Positions 38,183 through 45,955 are shown, numbered from the stretch's first letter. The stretch: 64,000 nt of DNA from Metabacillus halosaccharovorans (GCF_002019635.1 NZ_KV917372.1:1736001-1800000); one strand, 5' to 3'. Notes: a model not told the origin generated them from the letters alone. Translations and numbers: made by a program.

Positions 38183-38229
38183 TAAATATAGTAACCTTTT
38201 AACATTTCATATCATTAGGAGGGTATTAA

Positions 38230-38433
38230 ATGGACCGGGAAAAAGTGCAGCAAAAGAAAAAGAATAACCCTGATAGATTTAAAAAAGATAGGGAAAGTCA
38301 GCAGGAAGTTGACCAACTTGTTATGCCAATTGATGATCTACCACTAGAAGATATAAAAGAGGAAAAAAGAGAAGAACGAGACAAGCATGATACAAAAGAT
38401 CAATCTTCCAGCGAAAAAAAATATAAGCCCTAA
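38230..38433 (+). CDS. Small highly charged stress-type protein
   Basis: A 67-residue protein with no hydrophobic segment, very rich in Lys, Glu, Asp and Gln, expected to be disordered. I do not recognise a family. A good ribosome binding site (TAGGAGGG) and a SigB-type promoter upstream, plus its own terminator, indicate a real gene. A protective role in stress or dormancy is only inferred from the promoter and composition. Confidence 0.7.
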   Translation: MDREKVQQKKKNNPDRFKKDRESQQEVDQLVMPIDDLPLEDIKEEKREERDKHDTKDQSSSEKKYKP

Positions 38434-38435
38434 AT

Positions 38436-38479
38436 AGAAAATAGCAGTGCTAATCCCACTGCTATTCTCTATTTTGTTT
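38436..38479 (+). terminator. Terminator of the small hydrophilic gene
   Basis: AATAGCAGTG and CACTGCTATT pair, followed by CTCTATTTTG. Confidence 0.8.
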
Positions 38480-38488
38480 CATTTAAAT

Positions 38489-38498
38489 AAGGACGCCT
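38489..38498. terminator. Left half of a terminator split by an insertion sequence
   Basis: AAGGACGCCT here is the exact reverse complement of AGGCGTCCTT at 39798-39807 on the other side of the insertion. Joined at the ATG target duplication, the two arms make a 10-bp stem, extendable past one mismatch, with a short loop. It was probably the terminator of the YqcI/YcgG gene. Confidence 0.75.
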
Positions 38499-38590
38499 CT
38501 TAATGTAGAGTGACCCAAGTAAATGAGACAAGGAAAGAGCACCTCCTGAATCGTATTTATAAACTAAACGATTGCGGAGGTGTTTTTCTC

Positions 38591-38914
38591 ATGGGGAAAA
38601 TCGTTCATTACCCAGAAGAAATAAAGTGGGAAGCAGTTAATTTAAGGAAAAATGGTATGACCTATAAAATGATTCAAGAAAAGCTAGGAATAAAACATAA
38701 AAGACAAATACAAAACTGGGTGAAATGGTATGAAAACGGGGAGACTTATAGATTTTCTCAAGGAATAGGGAAACAATATTCGTATGGTAAAGGGTTAGAA
38801 GAGTTAAATGAAGTTGAACAGTTAAAAGCAAGAAATAAACAACTAAGTATTCAAGTAGAAATTCTAAAAAAGTACCAGGATATCGAAAGGGGTTGGTCCC
38901 AGAAATCGTTTTAG
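38591..38914 (+). CDS. IS3-family transposase OrfA
   Basis: A 107-residue helix-turn-helix protein (EEIKWEAVNLRKNGMTYKMI) with a leucine-zipper-like C-terminus (LEELNEVEQLKARNKQL). I start it at the ATG at 38591, about ten bases after GGAGG, although the frame is open back to the element end. OrfA binds the terminal repeats and supplies the N-terminus of the OrfAB transposase. Confidence 0.88.
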   Translation: MGKIVHYPEEIKWEAVNLRKNGMTYKMIQEKLGIKHKRQIQNWVKWYENGETYRFSQGIGKQYSYGKGLEELNEVEQLKARNKQLSIQVEILKKYQDIERGWSQKSF

Positions 38915-39753
38915 AGCTCGTAAAAGAATTGAAAGAAAAATATCCTGTCACATTAATATGTGAATGTTTAGGAATCCCTAGATCTAGCTATTATCGGTGG
39001 GTAAAGAAAGGTAATAAAAATATGACGGAATTGGAACTTAAGATTAAAGAGGTATGTACGAAACACAAGTATCGAATTGGCCACAGAACTGTGAAGGCTT
39101 GGCTCCTTAGAGAATATAAAATAAAAGTAAATAGAAAGACAGTCCAACGGATAATGCAGAAATACAATTGGCAGTGTAGAGTCAAACCAAAACGGAAGAT
39201 AAAGATATTAGGGGAAAGTAAGATTATTGTGCCCAATCACTTAAAACAAGACTTCAAAGCATCGAAACCTAATGAAAAGTGGGTTACGGATATAACGTAT
39301 CTTCCATTTGGACAATCGATGATGTACTTGTCTTGTATCATGGACCTTTACAATAATGAAATTATCGCTTTTCGAATAGGTTTAAGCCAAGAGGTATCGC
39401 TAGTTTTAGATACATTGAAAGATGAATTAGATAATCAGCCTGAAACTAAAGGGGTTATTCTTCATAGTGATCAAGGTTCACAATATACCTCTTACGCTTT
39501 TCAAAACTTAGCAAAGGAAAACGGCATTATCACAAGCATGTCTCGGAAAGGCAACTGCTTTGATAACGCCGTCATTGAATCCTTCCACTCTACCCTAAAG
39601 TCGGAAGAATTCTACTCTCAACCACAAGAACATCTTACAAACCCAATTGTAGTGGAAAAAGTAAGAAATTTCATCTATTATTACAATCAAATACGTCTTC
39701 AGGCAAAATTAAACTACCTATCCCCAAGAGAATTTAGGGAACAGGCAGCATAG
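38893..39753 (+). CDS. IS3-family transposase OrfB (expressed by -1 frameshift)
   Basis: Read in the -1 frame of OrfA. It contains an HTH_21 region and the rve integrase core with the DDE triad: WVTDITYL (Asp), ILHSDQGSQYTS (Asp) and NAVIESFHSTLKSEEF (Glu). The listed TTG start is formal: the frame continues upstream to the slippery site at 38866-38872, where ribosomes would shift from OrfA. Its stop codon lies at the inner edge of the right terminal repeat. Confidence 0.9.
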   Translation: MVPEIVLELVKELKEKYPVTLICECLGIPRSSYYRWVKKGNKNMTELELKIKEVCTKHKYRIGHRTVKAWLLREYKIKVNRKTVQRIMQKYNWQCRVKPKRKIKILGESKIIVPNHLKQDFKASKPNEKWVTDITYLPFGQSMMYLSCIMDLYNNEIIAFRIGLSQEVSLVLDTLKDELDNQPETKGVILHSDQGSQYTSYAFQNLAKENGIITSMSRKGNCFDNAVIESFHSTLKSEEFYSQPQEHLTNPIVVEKVRNFIYYYNQIRLQAKLNYLSPREFREQAA

Positions 39754-39797
39754 GTGTTCTTTTTGTGTCTCAAACCAGTGGGTCAGTTCAATGAAAA

Positions 39798-39807
39798 AGG
39801 CGTCCTT
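39798..39807. terminator. Right half of the split terminator
   Basis: AGGCGTCCTT, partner of 38489-38498. It begins three bases after the stop codon of the YqcI/YcgG gene on the minus strand. Confidence 0.75.
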
Positions 39808-39810
39808 TCG

Positions 39811-40548
39811 TTAATTTTTAGCAACTTCATGGAATGGACATTTTCCTGTCATTGGTTTTGCATCATCACCTATAAAGTACTGTTTCCATTCCCGGTGATC
39901 AGGATCACCATAATGACTTATGTTTGGATGCTTCGGAAGCTGATCCCATTTTTCCACACGTTCTCTCACTTTTTCTCTGGACATCGCTCCTCCTTTTGAT
40001 GTTCCTTCTAACCCTTCAAAAATACGGCGTGGCTGAAAACCTAAAATCAGGCTATTTCCTAAGTTTCTTGTTTTTCTTTGTTTGTAAGCAGGTGCATTTC
40101 CAAATACAAAAAAAGGTTCATTCGCAAACGAAAATGCCCATAAATGATGGTCTGGATCGTACGGAATATCCTTCGGCCACTCGTTTTCATCATGTTTATG
40201 TAAAAATTGCAAGATTCTCCAAAAATAATTTCGGTAATAGGAAATTGATTTTTCCGTCTCCTCAGGCTCTACGAAAAGAAATAATCCATGACGAACAAGC
40301 TTAGGTGCTTGAAATAAATCTATGAAGCTACTAATTGTATCAGGTAATTGTGACCAATTATCATGTGTAATGTATGAGTATCGAAGTTCCCCTTTATTCT
40401 CTGCACTCATCCCAAAATAGCACGGAAAAGTAGGATCTGTAACTGTTGAGTGAAACGTCTGATATTCTTTTAGTACCCAATCAGGAACGATTTGATCGTT
40501 TACCATGTCTTCCTTTGTTAACAATAAACTCTTCTTTTTTGTTTGCAT
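39811..40548 (-). CDS. YqcI/YcgG family protein
   Basis: A 245-residue soluble protein of the YqcI/YcgG family, whose function is not established. Recognisable blocks are FPCYFGMSAENKGELRYSYI, HHLWAFSFANEPFFVFGNAP and a C-terminal GKCPFHEV. The ATG at 40548 follows AGAAGGTG and is preferred over the upstream extension to 40602. Its own terminator has been split by the IS3-family element, so its transcripts may run into the element in antisense. Confidence 0.78.
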   Translation of the reverse strand: MQTKKKSLLLTKEDMVNDQIVPDWVLKEYQTFHSTVTDPTFPCYFGMSAENKGELRYSYITHDNWSQLPDTISSFIDLFQAPKLVRHGLFLFVEPEETEKSISYYRNYFWRILQFLHKHDENEWPKDIPYDPDHHLWAFSFANEPFFVFGNAPAYKQRKTRNLGNSLILGFQPRRIFEGLEGTSKGGAMSREKVRERVEKWDQLPKHPNISHYGDPDHREWKQYFIGDDAKPMTGKCPFHEVAKN

Positions 40549-40600
40549 TTCATCACCTTCTATAATTATTTTATCTATAAACAACTTTCTATTTTTAAAC

Positions 40601-40627
40601 AAAGAGACTGCGTTTAAGCAGCCTCTT
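40601..40627 (-). terminator. Terminator of the YeaQ/GlsB-like gene
   Basis: AAAGAGaCTGC and GCAGcCTCTTT pair around a short loop 17 bases after the stop codon. The minus-strand T-run (TTTGTTTAAAAAT) is moderate. Confidence 0.65.
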
Positions 40628-40643
40628 TCATAGGTTTTTCAGT

Positions 40644-40898
40644 TTAAGCATGTTTTCGCATACTCTTCATAACCAAACTAACAACAAATACCAGAACAAT
40701 AGCTCCTATTAAAGCTGGAATAATATAGAAGCCTCCTGCTTCCGGACCCCACTGCCCCAATAAAAGAGACCCTAACCATGCTCCAATAAATCCTGCAATG
40801 ATATTACCAATAATCCCGCCTGGAATATCTCTTCCTGCGATTAGACCTGCTAACCAACCAATAATTCCACCTATAATTAATGCCCAAAGAAATCCCAT
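40644..40898 (-). CDS. GlsB/YeaQ/YmgE family membrane protein
   Basis: An 84-residue protein with three helices and the glycine-rich pattern of the transglycosylase-associated protein family (IIGGIIGWLAGLIAGRD, GGIIGNIIAGFIGAWLG). These proteins are typically induced in general stress. AAAGGAGAG precedes the ATG, and a SigB-type promoter lies upstream on the minus strand. It is monocistronic. Confidence 0.85.
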   Translation of the reverse strand: MGFLWALIIGGIIGWLAGLIAGRDIPGGIIGNIIAGFIGAWLGSLLLGQWGPEAGGFYIIPALIGAIVLVFVVSLVMKSMRKHA

Positions 40899-40942
40899 TT
40901 TTCATCTCTCCTTTAAATTTTTTAAAATGTGTTTACTAGTAG

Positions 40943-40967
40943 ATACCCATTGTCCAAATTGATAAAC
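40943..40967 (-). promoter_or_regulatory. SigB-type promoter of the GlsB-like gene
   Basis: Minus-strand GTTTAT-N13-GGGTAT. Confidence 0.65.
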
Positions 40968-41030
40968 TTTCATTTGCATATTTTTTTAAAAACGTTGTTA
41001 CTCTTTTATACTTCTATCAAAAGATTAATC

Positions 41031-41057
41031 GTTTTAGGAACAAATTTTTTAGGGTAT
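41031..41057 (+). promoter_or_regulatory. SigB-type promoter of the glutamate dehydrogenase gene
   Basis: GTTTTA-N15-GGGTAT, about 50 bases before the start codon. Confidence 0.55.
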
Positions 41058-41109
41058 ATGATCATTAAGAAAAAAATAAGTAAAAGAAATTGAAAGGATG
41101 GATTTAATA

Positions 41110-42525
41110 ATGGGAAGTAAACCAAACCCCACGAAGGATTTTATCATGGAAGAAAAACCAAAGACGACAAATGAAGAATCTCTGGAAGGAACTAGGAATG
41201 ATCCTGTTGCAGAAATCAGATCGGAAATGCCATCCAAAGAACAACAAAACGGTGTCGATATTACCAATCCATATGAAATCGCAAAACGTTTAATCGAACG
41301 TGCAACAGAATCACTACACCTGCCAAAAGGAGTTTATGAGATTTTAAAAAAACCGACCAGAGTGATGAAAGTTTCGATTCCAATTCGTAAAGATAATGGT
41401 GAATATGTAAGCTATACCGGTATTCGTTCCCAACATATCGATATACTTGGCCCAACAAAAGGCGGAGTTCGATTCCATCAAAACGTTACCGAGGATGAAG
41501 TAATCGCCTTATCAATGTGGATGTCTTTAAAATCCGCCTTGATCGGTTTACCATTTGGAGGTGGTAAAGGCGGAATTATTGTCGATCCACATGAACTATC
41601 AAATCGGGAGCTTGAGGAATTGAGTCGAGGATATATTAGGGAATTAGAGCCTATTATTGGACCTGCAAAAGATGTCCCTGCTCCTGATGTCAATACAAAT
41701 CAACAAATCATGGGATGGATGCTGGACGAATTTGATCGATTATCAGGGCGTAGTGTTCCCGGCTTTATAACAGGCAAACCAATTGTGATAGGGGGGTCAG
41801 CCGGACGTATTGAGGCAACCGGGCGCGGGGTCGTCATCTCTATTATTGAGGCAGCCAAACGTTTGAATCTCAAACTCGACAATCTAACCGCAGTCATTCA
41901 AGGTTTTGGAAATGTTGGTTCCATTACTGCAAAACTATTACATCAACATGGAGTAAAAGTGATCGCTATTACGGATGCAAAAGGTGGAGCTTATTCACCA
42001 AATGGTTTAGATGTTATGAATTTAATAGATTATGTTAATGAAAATGGAACAGTAAAGGGTTTTGAAGATAGTATAAATATTACAAATAAGGAACTTTTTT
42101 CGCTGGATTGTGATATTCTCGTACCGGCAGCATTAGAGAACCAAATTACAAGTAAAACCGCCCCTACTATTAAAGCAAAGATCGTAGCAGAAGCTGCTAA
42201 TGGCCCAACTACACCGGAAGGAAATCATGTAATGGAGGAAAAAGGGATATTTGTCATTCCTGATATATTATGTAACGCCGGTGGTGTAACCGTATCCTAT
42301 TTTGAATGGGTTCAAAATTCTATGAATTATTTTTGGAAAGAAGATGAAATTAATGAAAAACTTCAAGAGAAATTAGTTCATGCATTTGAAAGTGTATATA
42401 TGATGAAAGAAGAGAAAAGGGTTAGTATGCGAGAATCAGCCTATCTGGTAGGAGTTGGAAGACTAGCAGAAGCCATGAAGGCCCGCGGTTGGATTAAAAA
42501 TTGGAAAATGCCGATTGATTGTTAA
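41110..42525 (+). CDS. Glu/Leu/Phe/Val dehydrogenase (glutamate dehydrogenase type)
   Basis: A 471-residue NAD-dependent dehydrogenase converting glutamate to 2-oxoglutarate and ammonia. It shows the catalytic Lys in LPFGGGKGGIIVDP, PAPDVNTNQQIMGWM, and the Rossmann motif QGFGNVGS. About 45 extra N-terminal residues, polar and not conserved, precede the core compared with RocG/GudB. The ATG at 41110 follows GAAAGGA; the one at 41098 is too close to it. Unusually for this enzyme, a SigB-type promoter lies upstream, and it stands among stress genes, which suggests a stress-related isozyme. Confidence 0.85.
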   Translation: MGSKPNPTKDFIMEEKPKTTNEESLEGTRNDPVAEIRSEMPSKEQQNGVDITNPYEIAKRLIERATESLHLPKGVYEILKKPTRVMKVSIPIRKDNGEYVSYTGIRSQHIDILGPTKGGVRFHQNVTEDEVIALSMWMSLKSALIGLPFGGGKGGIIVDPHELSNRELEELSRGYIRELEPIIGPAKDVPAPDVNTNQQIMGWMLDEFDRLSGRSVPGFITGKPIVIGGSAGRIEATGRGVVISIIEAAKRLNLKLDNLTAVIQGFGNVGSITAKLLHQHGVKVIAITDAKGGAYSPNGLDVMNLIDYVNENGTVKGFEDSINITNKELFSLDCDILVPAALENQITSKTAPTIKAKIVAEAANGPTTPEGNHVMEEKGIFVIPDILCNAGGVTVSYFEWVQNSMNYFWKEDEINEKLQEKLVHAFESVYMMKEEKRVSMRESAYLVGVGRLAEAMKARGWIKNWKMPIDC

Positions 42526-42575
42526 GAGATATAAATTATCTTTTAACACCCCTTTTTTAAAAAACTGCATAAGAC

Positions 42576-42608
42576 AACCAGCTTCATATTAATGAAGCTG
42601 GTTTAATA
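42576..42608 (-). terminator. Terminator overlapping the end of the 42589 gene
   Basis: AACCAGCTTCAT and ATGAAGCTGGTT pair around a four-base loop. The last codons of the gene form one arm and its stop codon lies at the loop. Confidence 0.75.
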
Positions 42609-42903
42609 TTTTTAAGGATCGAATATCCTGTTTTGTTTCAGCTGTTCCCAGCTGGTAAATTTTTTCATAGAGCTTTGTAAGTAAACGATGCTGCTCTTCT
42701 CGTGCTTCTATACCATTTTCTTCATTTAACGATGTGAGAATTGGTTTCGGATCATATTCCGTCATTTTGATCTCTTGTAAGATGCTCTCAATTTCCTCCA
42801 TTTGCTGCTTCGAAGCCTCTATTTCATAATAATGAAAGTGATCATCAAACGGTGAATCTTGAATATCCCCGACTTCGACGGATACATAGTATCTTTCTGC
42901 CAT
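42589..42903 (-). CDS. Hypothetical protein
   Basis: A 104-residue soluble protein with acidic, helix-rich character (EIEASKQQMEEIESILQEIK and LLTKLYEKIYQL). I do not recognise a family. AAGGAGGGA, seven bases before the ATG, and a terminator formed by its own 3' end support a real gene. The 235 bases upstream show no gene that I can support. Confidence 0.7.
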   Translation of the reverse strand: MAERYYVSVEVGDIQDSPFDDHFHYYEIEASKQQMEEIESILQEIKMTEYDPKPILTSLNEENGIEAREEQHRLLTKLYEKIYQLGTAETKQDIRSLKILNQLH

Positions 42904-43138
42904 TTTAATCCCTCCTTGACAACTTTTTTATTAGGCGCATGATTAGTAACAATTTGATGTAAAACTTGGGCATCTGGAAACGCTCTGTTTTTGATCTCTT
43001 TAATGACAGACATAACCAACTGAGTACCCCTGCAATACGTCTTTATCACACTAGAAGGACAAAACCAGCTTTACAGAACTGCATGATTTGCAACGTACTA
43101 TAATTCCCTGATTTTATCCTTCTAATGGAATTTCATAA

Positions 43139-43306
43139 TTATTCTGTTTCTGGATTCTTATTTTCGTTATCTACATCATCCTTTTGTTCTCCATCGCTAG
43201 GACCATTATCTTGATCAACTCCATCAGCACACCCAGCTAAGCCTCCAAAAGTTAATAACGCAGCCGTACCTCCAACAATTAATTTTTTCTTCCAACTATT
43301 ATCCAT
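43139..43306 (-). CDS. Small acidic lipoprotein
   Basis: A 55-residue protein: a lysine-containing N-terminus, a hydrophobic stretch and a lipobox LAGC around residues 23-26, then about 30 acidic and Asn-rich residues (DGVDQDNGPSDGEQKDD). AAAGGAGGAA precedes the ATG. It should be anchored to the outer face of the membrane after cleavage before Cys26. Function is unknown. A SigB-like promoter lies upstream. Such short lipoproteins are easily missed by annotation. Confidence 0.78.
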   Translation of the reverse strand: MDNSWKKKLIVGGTAALLTFGGLAGCADGVDQDNGPSDGEQKDDVDNENKNPETE

Positions 43307-43341
43307 TATTAATTCCTCCTTTTTACTTTGTTAGGAAGGTT

Positions 43342-43367
43342 TTACCCTTCTAGAAAAACACTCAAAC
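43342..43367 (-). promoter_or_regulatory. SigB-like promoter of the small lipoprotein gene
   Basis: Minus-strand GTTTGA-N14-GGGTAA, two deviations from consensus. Confidence 0.45.
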
Positions 43368-43464
43368 TTAAAATAGAGATTTAAATCTCTTATTATAAGT
43401 AACTATTCATTCAAACTTTTGTAACCATAAACTGGATTTCATCTTTGAGTGGGTTTGCATATAT

Positions 43465-43489
43465 GTTTTATAAAAAGGTGGACGGGTAT
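43465..43489 (+). promoter_or_regulatory. SigB-type promoter of the protease-like gene
   Basis: GTTTTA-N13-GGGTAT, about 45 bases before the start codon. Confidence 0.6.
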
Positions 43490-43531
43490 GAAACAGATTA
43501 AGAAAAAGTTAATAATATTGGGGGACTATTC

Positions 43532-44020
43532 ATGTTTGGATTTGAAGACATGGGAAAATTCTTTCTTTCCCTTTTCTTAGTACTTCCTGTCGTTACCATT
43601 ATTCATCAAAGCGGCCATTTATTTTTCGCAAAGCTTTTAGGATGTCATGTAGATATTCATATAGGTACAGGAAAAACGCTTTGCAAGGTAGGACCCTTTT
43701 GTATCCGTAAGGTCTATTTTGTCGATGGTTGGTGTGAATATAAGGAATTGCATCACAAGAAAAATGGGAAAGTAAAAAAGGTGTTAATATTTCTAGGTGG
43801 TTCTATCTTTAACATTTCAACCATTTTTCTTATTAACGGTTTAATTCTTCAAGGGACCCTGAACCCTAGTATTATACTCTATCAATTTGTTTACTTTTCT
43901 GTTTATTATGTGTTTTTTTCTCTATTTCCGGCCCAATTCGTAGATGGTTGTCCAAGTGATGGCAAAGCAGTCTTAAACATCATTTTTAATAAACCATTAG
44001 AAAAAGATCCTATCAATTAG
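43532..44020 (+). CDS. Site-2-protease-like membrane protein with altered active site
   Basis: A 162-residue protein with about four hydrophobic segments that resembles the M50 family of intramembrane metalloproteases. The zinc motif should read HExxH, but here it is HQSGH (residues 25-29), with the catalytic Glu replaced by Gln. The second motif survives as QFVDGCPSDGKAVL near the C-terminus. The protein is therefore probably proteolytically inactive but may still bind metal or membrane peptides. A SigB-type promoter lies upstream. It could also be a divergent family that merely looks like M50. Confidence 0.65.
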   Translation: MFGFEDMGKFFLSLFLVLPVVTIIHQSGHLFFAKLLGCHVDIHIGTGKTLCKVGPFCIRKVYFVDGWCEYKELHHKKNGKVKKVLIFLGGSIFNISTIFLINGLILQGTLNPSIILYQFVYFSVYYVFFSLFPAQFVDGCPSDGKAVLNIIFNKPLEKDPIN

Positions 44021-44055
44021 CATTAAAATATAAAGGTTCATTTGTATTCAAACAT

Positions 44056-44080
44056 GTTTAGCGTTTCTTATTTAGGGAAA
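44056..44080 (+). promoter_or_regulatory. SigB-like promoter of the FNT gene
   Basis: GTTTAG-N13-GGGAAA, a weak match located about 30 bases before the start. Confidence 0.35.
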
Positions 44081-44109
44081 CTGTTTAGAAAAAAACATTG
44101 GTGGTTGCT

Positions 44110-44976
44110 ATGAAAAATAAAAAACAAAACAAACCTAAAGATAGTCAATATCCTAACAGACAATATTATTTTCCTGAACAAATTATCGAGTCCTTTATTT
44201 TAAAAGGAAAAGATTCACTACAAATGACAAGGCGTGCACAATTTATTCTTTCAATTATGGCGGGAGCATTTATTTCATTCGGTGCCCTCGCTTCCGTATT
44301 ATTGTCCAGCAAGATTGAGATAGAGGGTTATTTTCATCTTTTATCAGGTATTGGTTTTGCTATTGGCTATGCCATGATTTTCTTATCAGGGTCCATTCTT
44401 TTTACAGAAGTTAATGTTTTACTGCCGAGTTACATATTGTATAGTCATTACTCACTAAGCAAAAAGGTTTTACAATTCTGGCTGGTTTGTTATATTGGGA
44501 ATTTTCTTGGGGCTCTTTTTGTCGGCTTTTTACTTAATCTTTCAGGTTCATTGGATAAGGAATTTTATGAAGGTCTCCTCGTTTTTATGGAGAAAAAAAT
44601 GCAGTTTACTGAGCGCGGAACATGGGGATGGTTTCAAGTTTTATTTTCAGGCATTCTAGCAAACTGGTTAATTGGAATTGCTGCGGTTTTAGGTACGGCT
44701 GCTAGAGATGTTTCAGGGAAAATATTGGGTATTTTTCTTCCTGTCATTATTTTTGAAGCTGGCAATTTCCAACACGCTGTAGCCAATATGGGGTATTTTA
44801 GCATTACTGTGCTAGAAGGCTTTGAGTATAATTGGTTTCAATTAATATTTTATAATATTATCCCCGCCTCTATAGGAAATTTAATTGGCGGAGGAATATT
44901 AGTTTCACTTTTATTATCGTTTGCTTTTAAAGAAGATATTGATGAAGAAGTACTTGAAGAGGAATCAAAAGCTTAA
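44110..44976 (+). CDS. Formate/nitrite transporter family channel
   Basis: A 288-residue protein with six predicted helices of the FNT family (YfdC-like branch), pentameric channels for small monovalent anions. Typical elements are the AGAFISFGALAS loop, the FLSGSILFTEVN segment and the helix around GNFQHAVANMGYF, which carries the conserved His region. An N-terminal polar stretch of about 40 residues and an acidic C-terminus flank the core. The ATG at 44110 follows GGTGG; the TTG at 44098 is less likely. The substrate is unknown. Confidence 0.78.
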   Translation: MKNKKQNKPKDSQYPNRQYYFPEQIIESFILKGKDSLQMTRRAQFILSIMAGAFISFGALASVLLSSKIEIEGYFHLLSGIGFAIGYAMIFLSGSILFTEVNVLLPSYILYSHYSLSKKVLQFWLVCYIGNFLGALFVGFLLNLSGSLDKEFYEGLLVFMEKKMQFTERGTWGWFQVLFSGILANWLIGIAAVLGTAARDVSGKILGIFLPVIIFEAGNFQHAVANMGYFSITVLEGFEYNWFQLIFYNIIPASIGNLIGGGILVSLLLSFAFKEDIDEEVLEEESKA

Positions 44977-44998
44977 ATAAACATTATTTACCTAGATA

Positions 44999-45033
44999 AA
45001 CCTTTCCCTTTTCGGAAAGGTTCTTTTTTATTT
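44999..45033 (+). terminator. Terminator of the FNT gene
   Basis: AACCTTTCC and GGAAAGGTT pair, followed by a T-run. Confidence 0.88.
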
Positions 45034-45256
45034 AAGATTTCAGTTTCTAGGTTCTAGATCGATAACTGCATAAGGTTGTATCATAAATTTAAAGCTCGCG
45101 AATAGGTATTTGCTCCCTTATCACTCCATTCTAAAAATGATGATTTTTTCTTATAATCTCCACTCTGTTTCGTTATAAAAGTTCTATACGTGCTATAATA
45201 AGAACATATATTAATAGATATATACTCTTATTTGGAAAGTATGTGGAGGTGAAAAT

Positions 45257-45691
45257 ATGAAATTTGGTGCAGTCAAGATCTTAGTGATCATTTTTTTGCT
45301 TGTTAGTTCTTTAGTTATTCCAACCTCAGCACTTGCAACTTATGGAAATACATACAATGATCAAAACTTTTTTGAATCCATTTTTAGTTTTATCTTTAAC
45401 GGGACAGGAGAAAAGAACTCCTGGGATAAAGATAAAGATGATTGGGATGATGACTGGAAAGACTGGGATAAGGGTAAGCATAACTGGGGTCATTGGGATG
45501 GGTGTAAAAAAGGTAAGGACAACCGGTGTATAGAATCCTATGATATATGGAAAGATTGGTACGGTGGCAAGAATAAAGACAAAAACGACGATCATGACTA
45601 TGGCTGGGACGATAAACACGGATGGTATGATAAGAAAGATTATAGTTGGGTTGATGATAACAAAATTAACTGGTTTAGCTGGATATGGTAA
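45257..45691 (+). CDS. Secreted Trp/Asp/Lys-rich repeat-like protein
   Basis: A 144-residue protein with a clear signal peptide (about residues 1-26, ending TSALA). The mature part is dominated by Trp, Asp, Lys, Gly and His in short blocks such as WDKDKDDWDDDWKDWDKG and HDYGWDDKHGWYDKKDYSW. There are two cysteines close together and a C-terminus ending NWFSWIW. I recognise no family. The strong composition bias suggests a cell-surface or matrix protein that binds metal, polymer or peptidoglycan, but this is a guess. A -10 box TATAAT lies at 45194-45199, and GGAGGTG precedes the ATG. Confidence 0.75.
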   Translation: MKFGAVKILVIIFLLVSSLVIPTSALATYGNTYNDQNFFESIFSFIFNGTGEKNSWDKDKDDWDDDWKDWDKGKHNWGHWDGCKKGKDNRCIESYDIWKDWYGGKNKDKNDDHDYGWDDKHGWYDKKDYSWVDDNKINWFSWIW

Positions 45692-45760
45692 AACATTATA
45701 GATAAACCATTTAGACTTAAATTGAAGGGTATTAATTAACTTCTTTAGAAGTAAGTCTTT

Positions 45761-45810
45761 AGCTTATAGACAATGTCTGATATTCAGGCAGGTCTATAAG
45801 CTATTTTTTT
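45761..45810 (+). terminator. Terminator of the secreted protein gene
   Basis: AGCTTATAGAC and GTCTATAAGCT pair around a loop of about 20 bases, followed by ATTTTTTT. Confidence 0.8.
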
Positions 45811-45939
45811 ACTCAATTTTTGAACTAAGAAAATGATAAAACTCAAAGTATCGTTTATATAATTATTTCTGTTTTTTTCCCACTAACGTATATATAATGA
45901 ATTCTATAAGTTATTATTAAACATTCCTAAATTACTTGA

Positions 45940-45955
45940 ATGACACTCTTGTCAT
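45940..45955. promoter_or_regulatory. Inverted repeat upstream of the HELGH gene
   Basis: ATGACA-ctct-TGTCAT is a perfect inverted repeat about 75 bases before the predicted start. It may be an operator; the rest of the 340-base gap has only the terminator at 45761. Confidence 0.4.

Larger units (their letters stand above)
38506..39790 (+). mobile_element. IS3-family insertion sequence (IS150 group)
   Basis: The 1285-bp element has imperfect 38-bp terminal inverted repeats (38506-38543 and 39753-39790) beginning TAGAGTGACCC and TGAACTGACCC. It is flanked by a 3-bp target duplication, ATG (38503-38505 and 39791-39793). It carries overlapping orfA and orfB with an A AAA AAG slippery heptamer at 38866-38872, so the fused transposase needs a -1 frameshift. 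Both frames are intact and the element may be active. It lies in the loop of a terminator. Confidence 0.9.

Noticed and set aside
33857-39790. Possible prophage or genomic island spanning the recombinase and the IS element
   Set aside because: The genes between are ordinary chromosomal functions, and no phage structural, replication or attachment-site duplication was found.
42819-43049. Minus-strand frame of 76 codons overlapping the 42589 gene start
   Set aside because: It overlaps a better-supported gene and has no good ribosome binding site at any start; the inner stretch MSVIKEIKNRAFPDAQ looks plausible, so it could be a decayed remnant, but I cannot support it.
45326-45619. Minus-strand frame of 97 codons opposite the secreted Trp-rich protein
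   Set aside because: It is hydrophobic only because the complementary strand of Asp/Lys/Trp codons reads as Ile/Val/Pro; the plus strand has a signal peptide and ribosome binding site.
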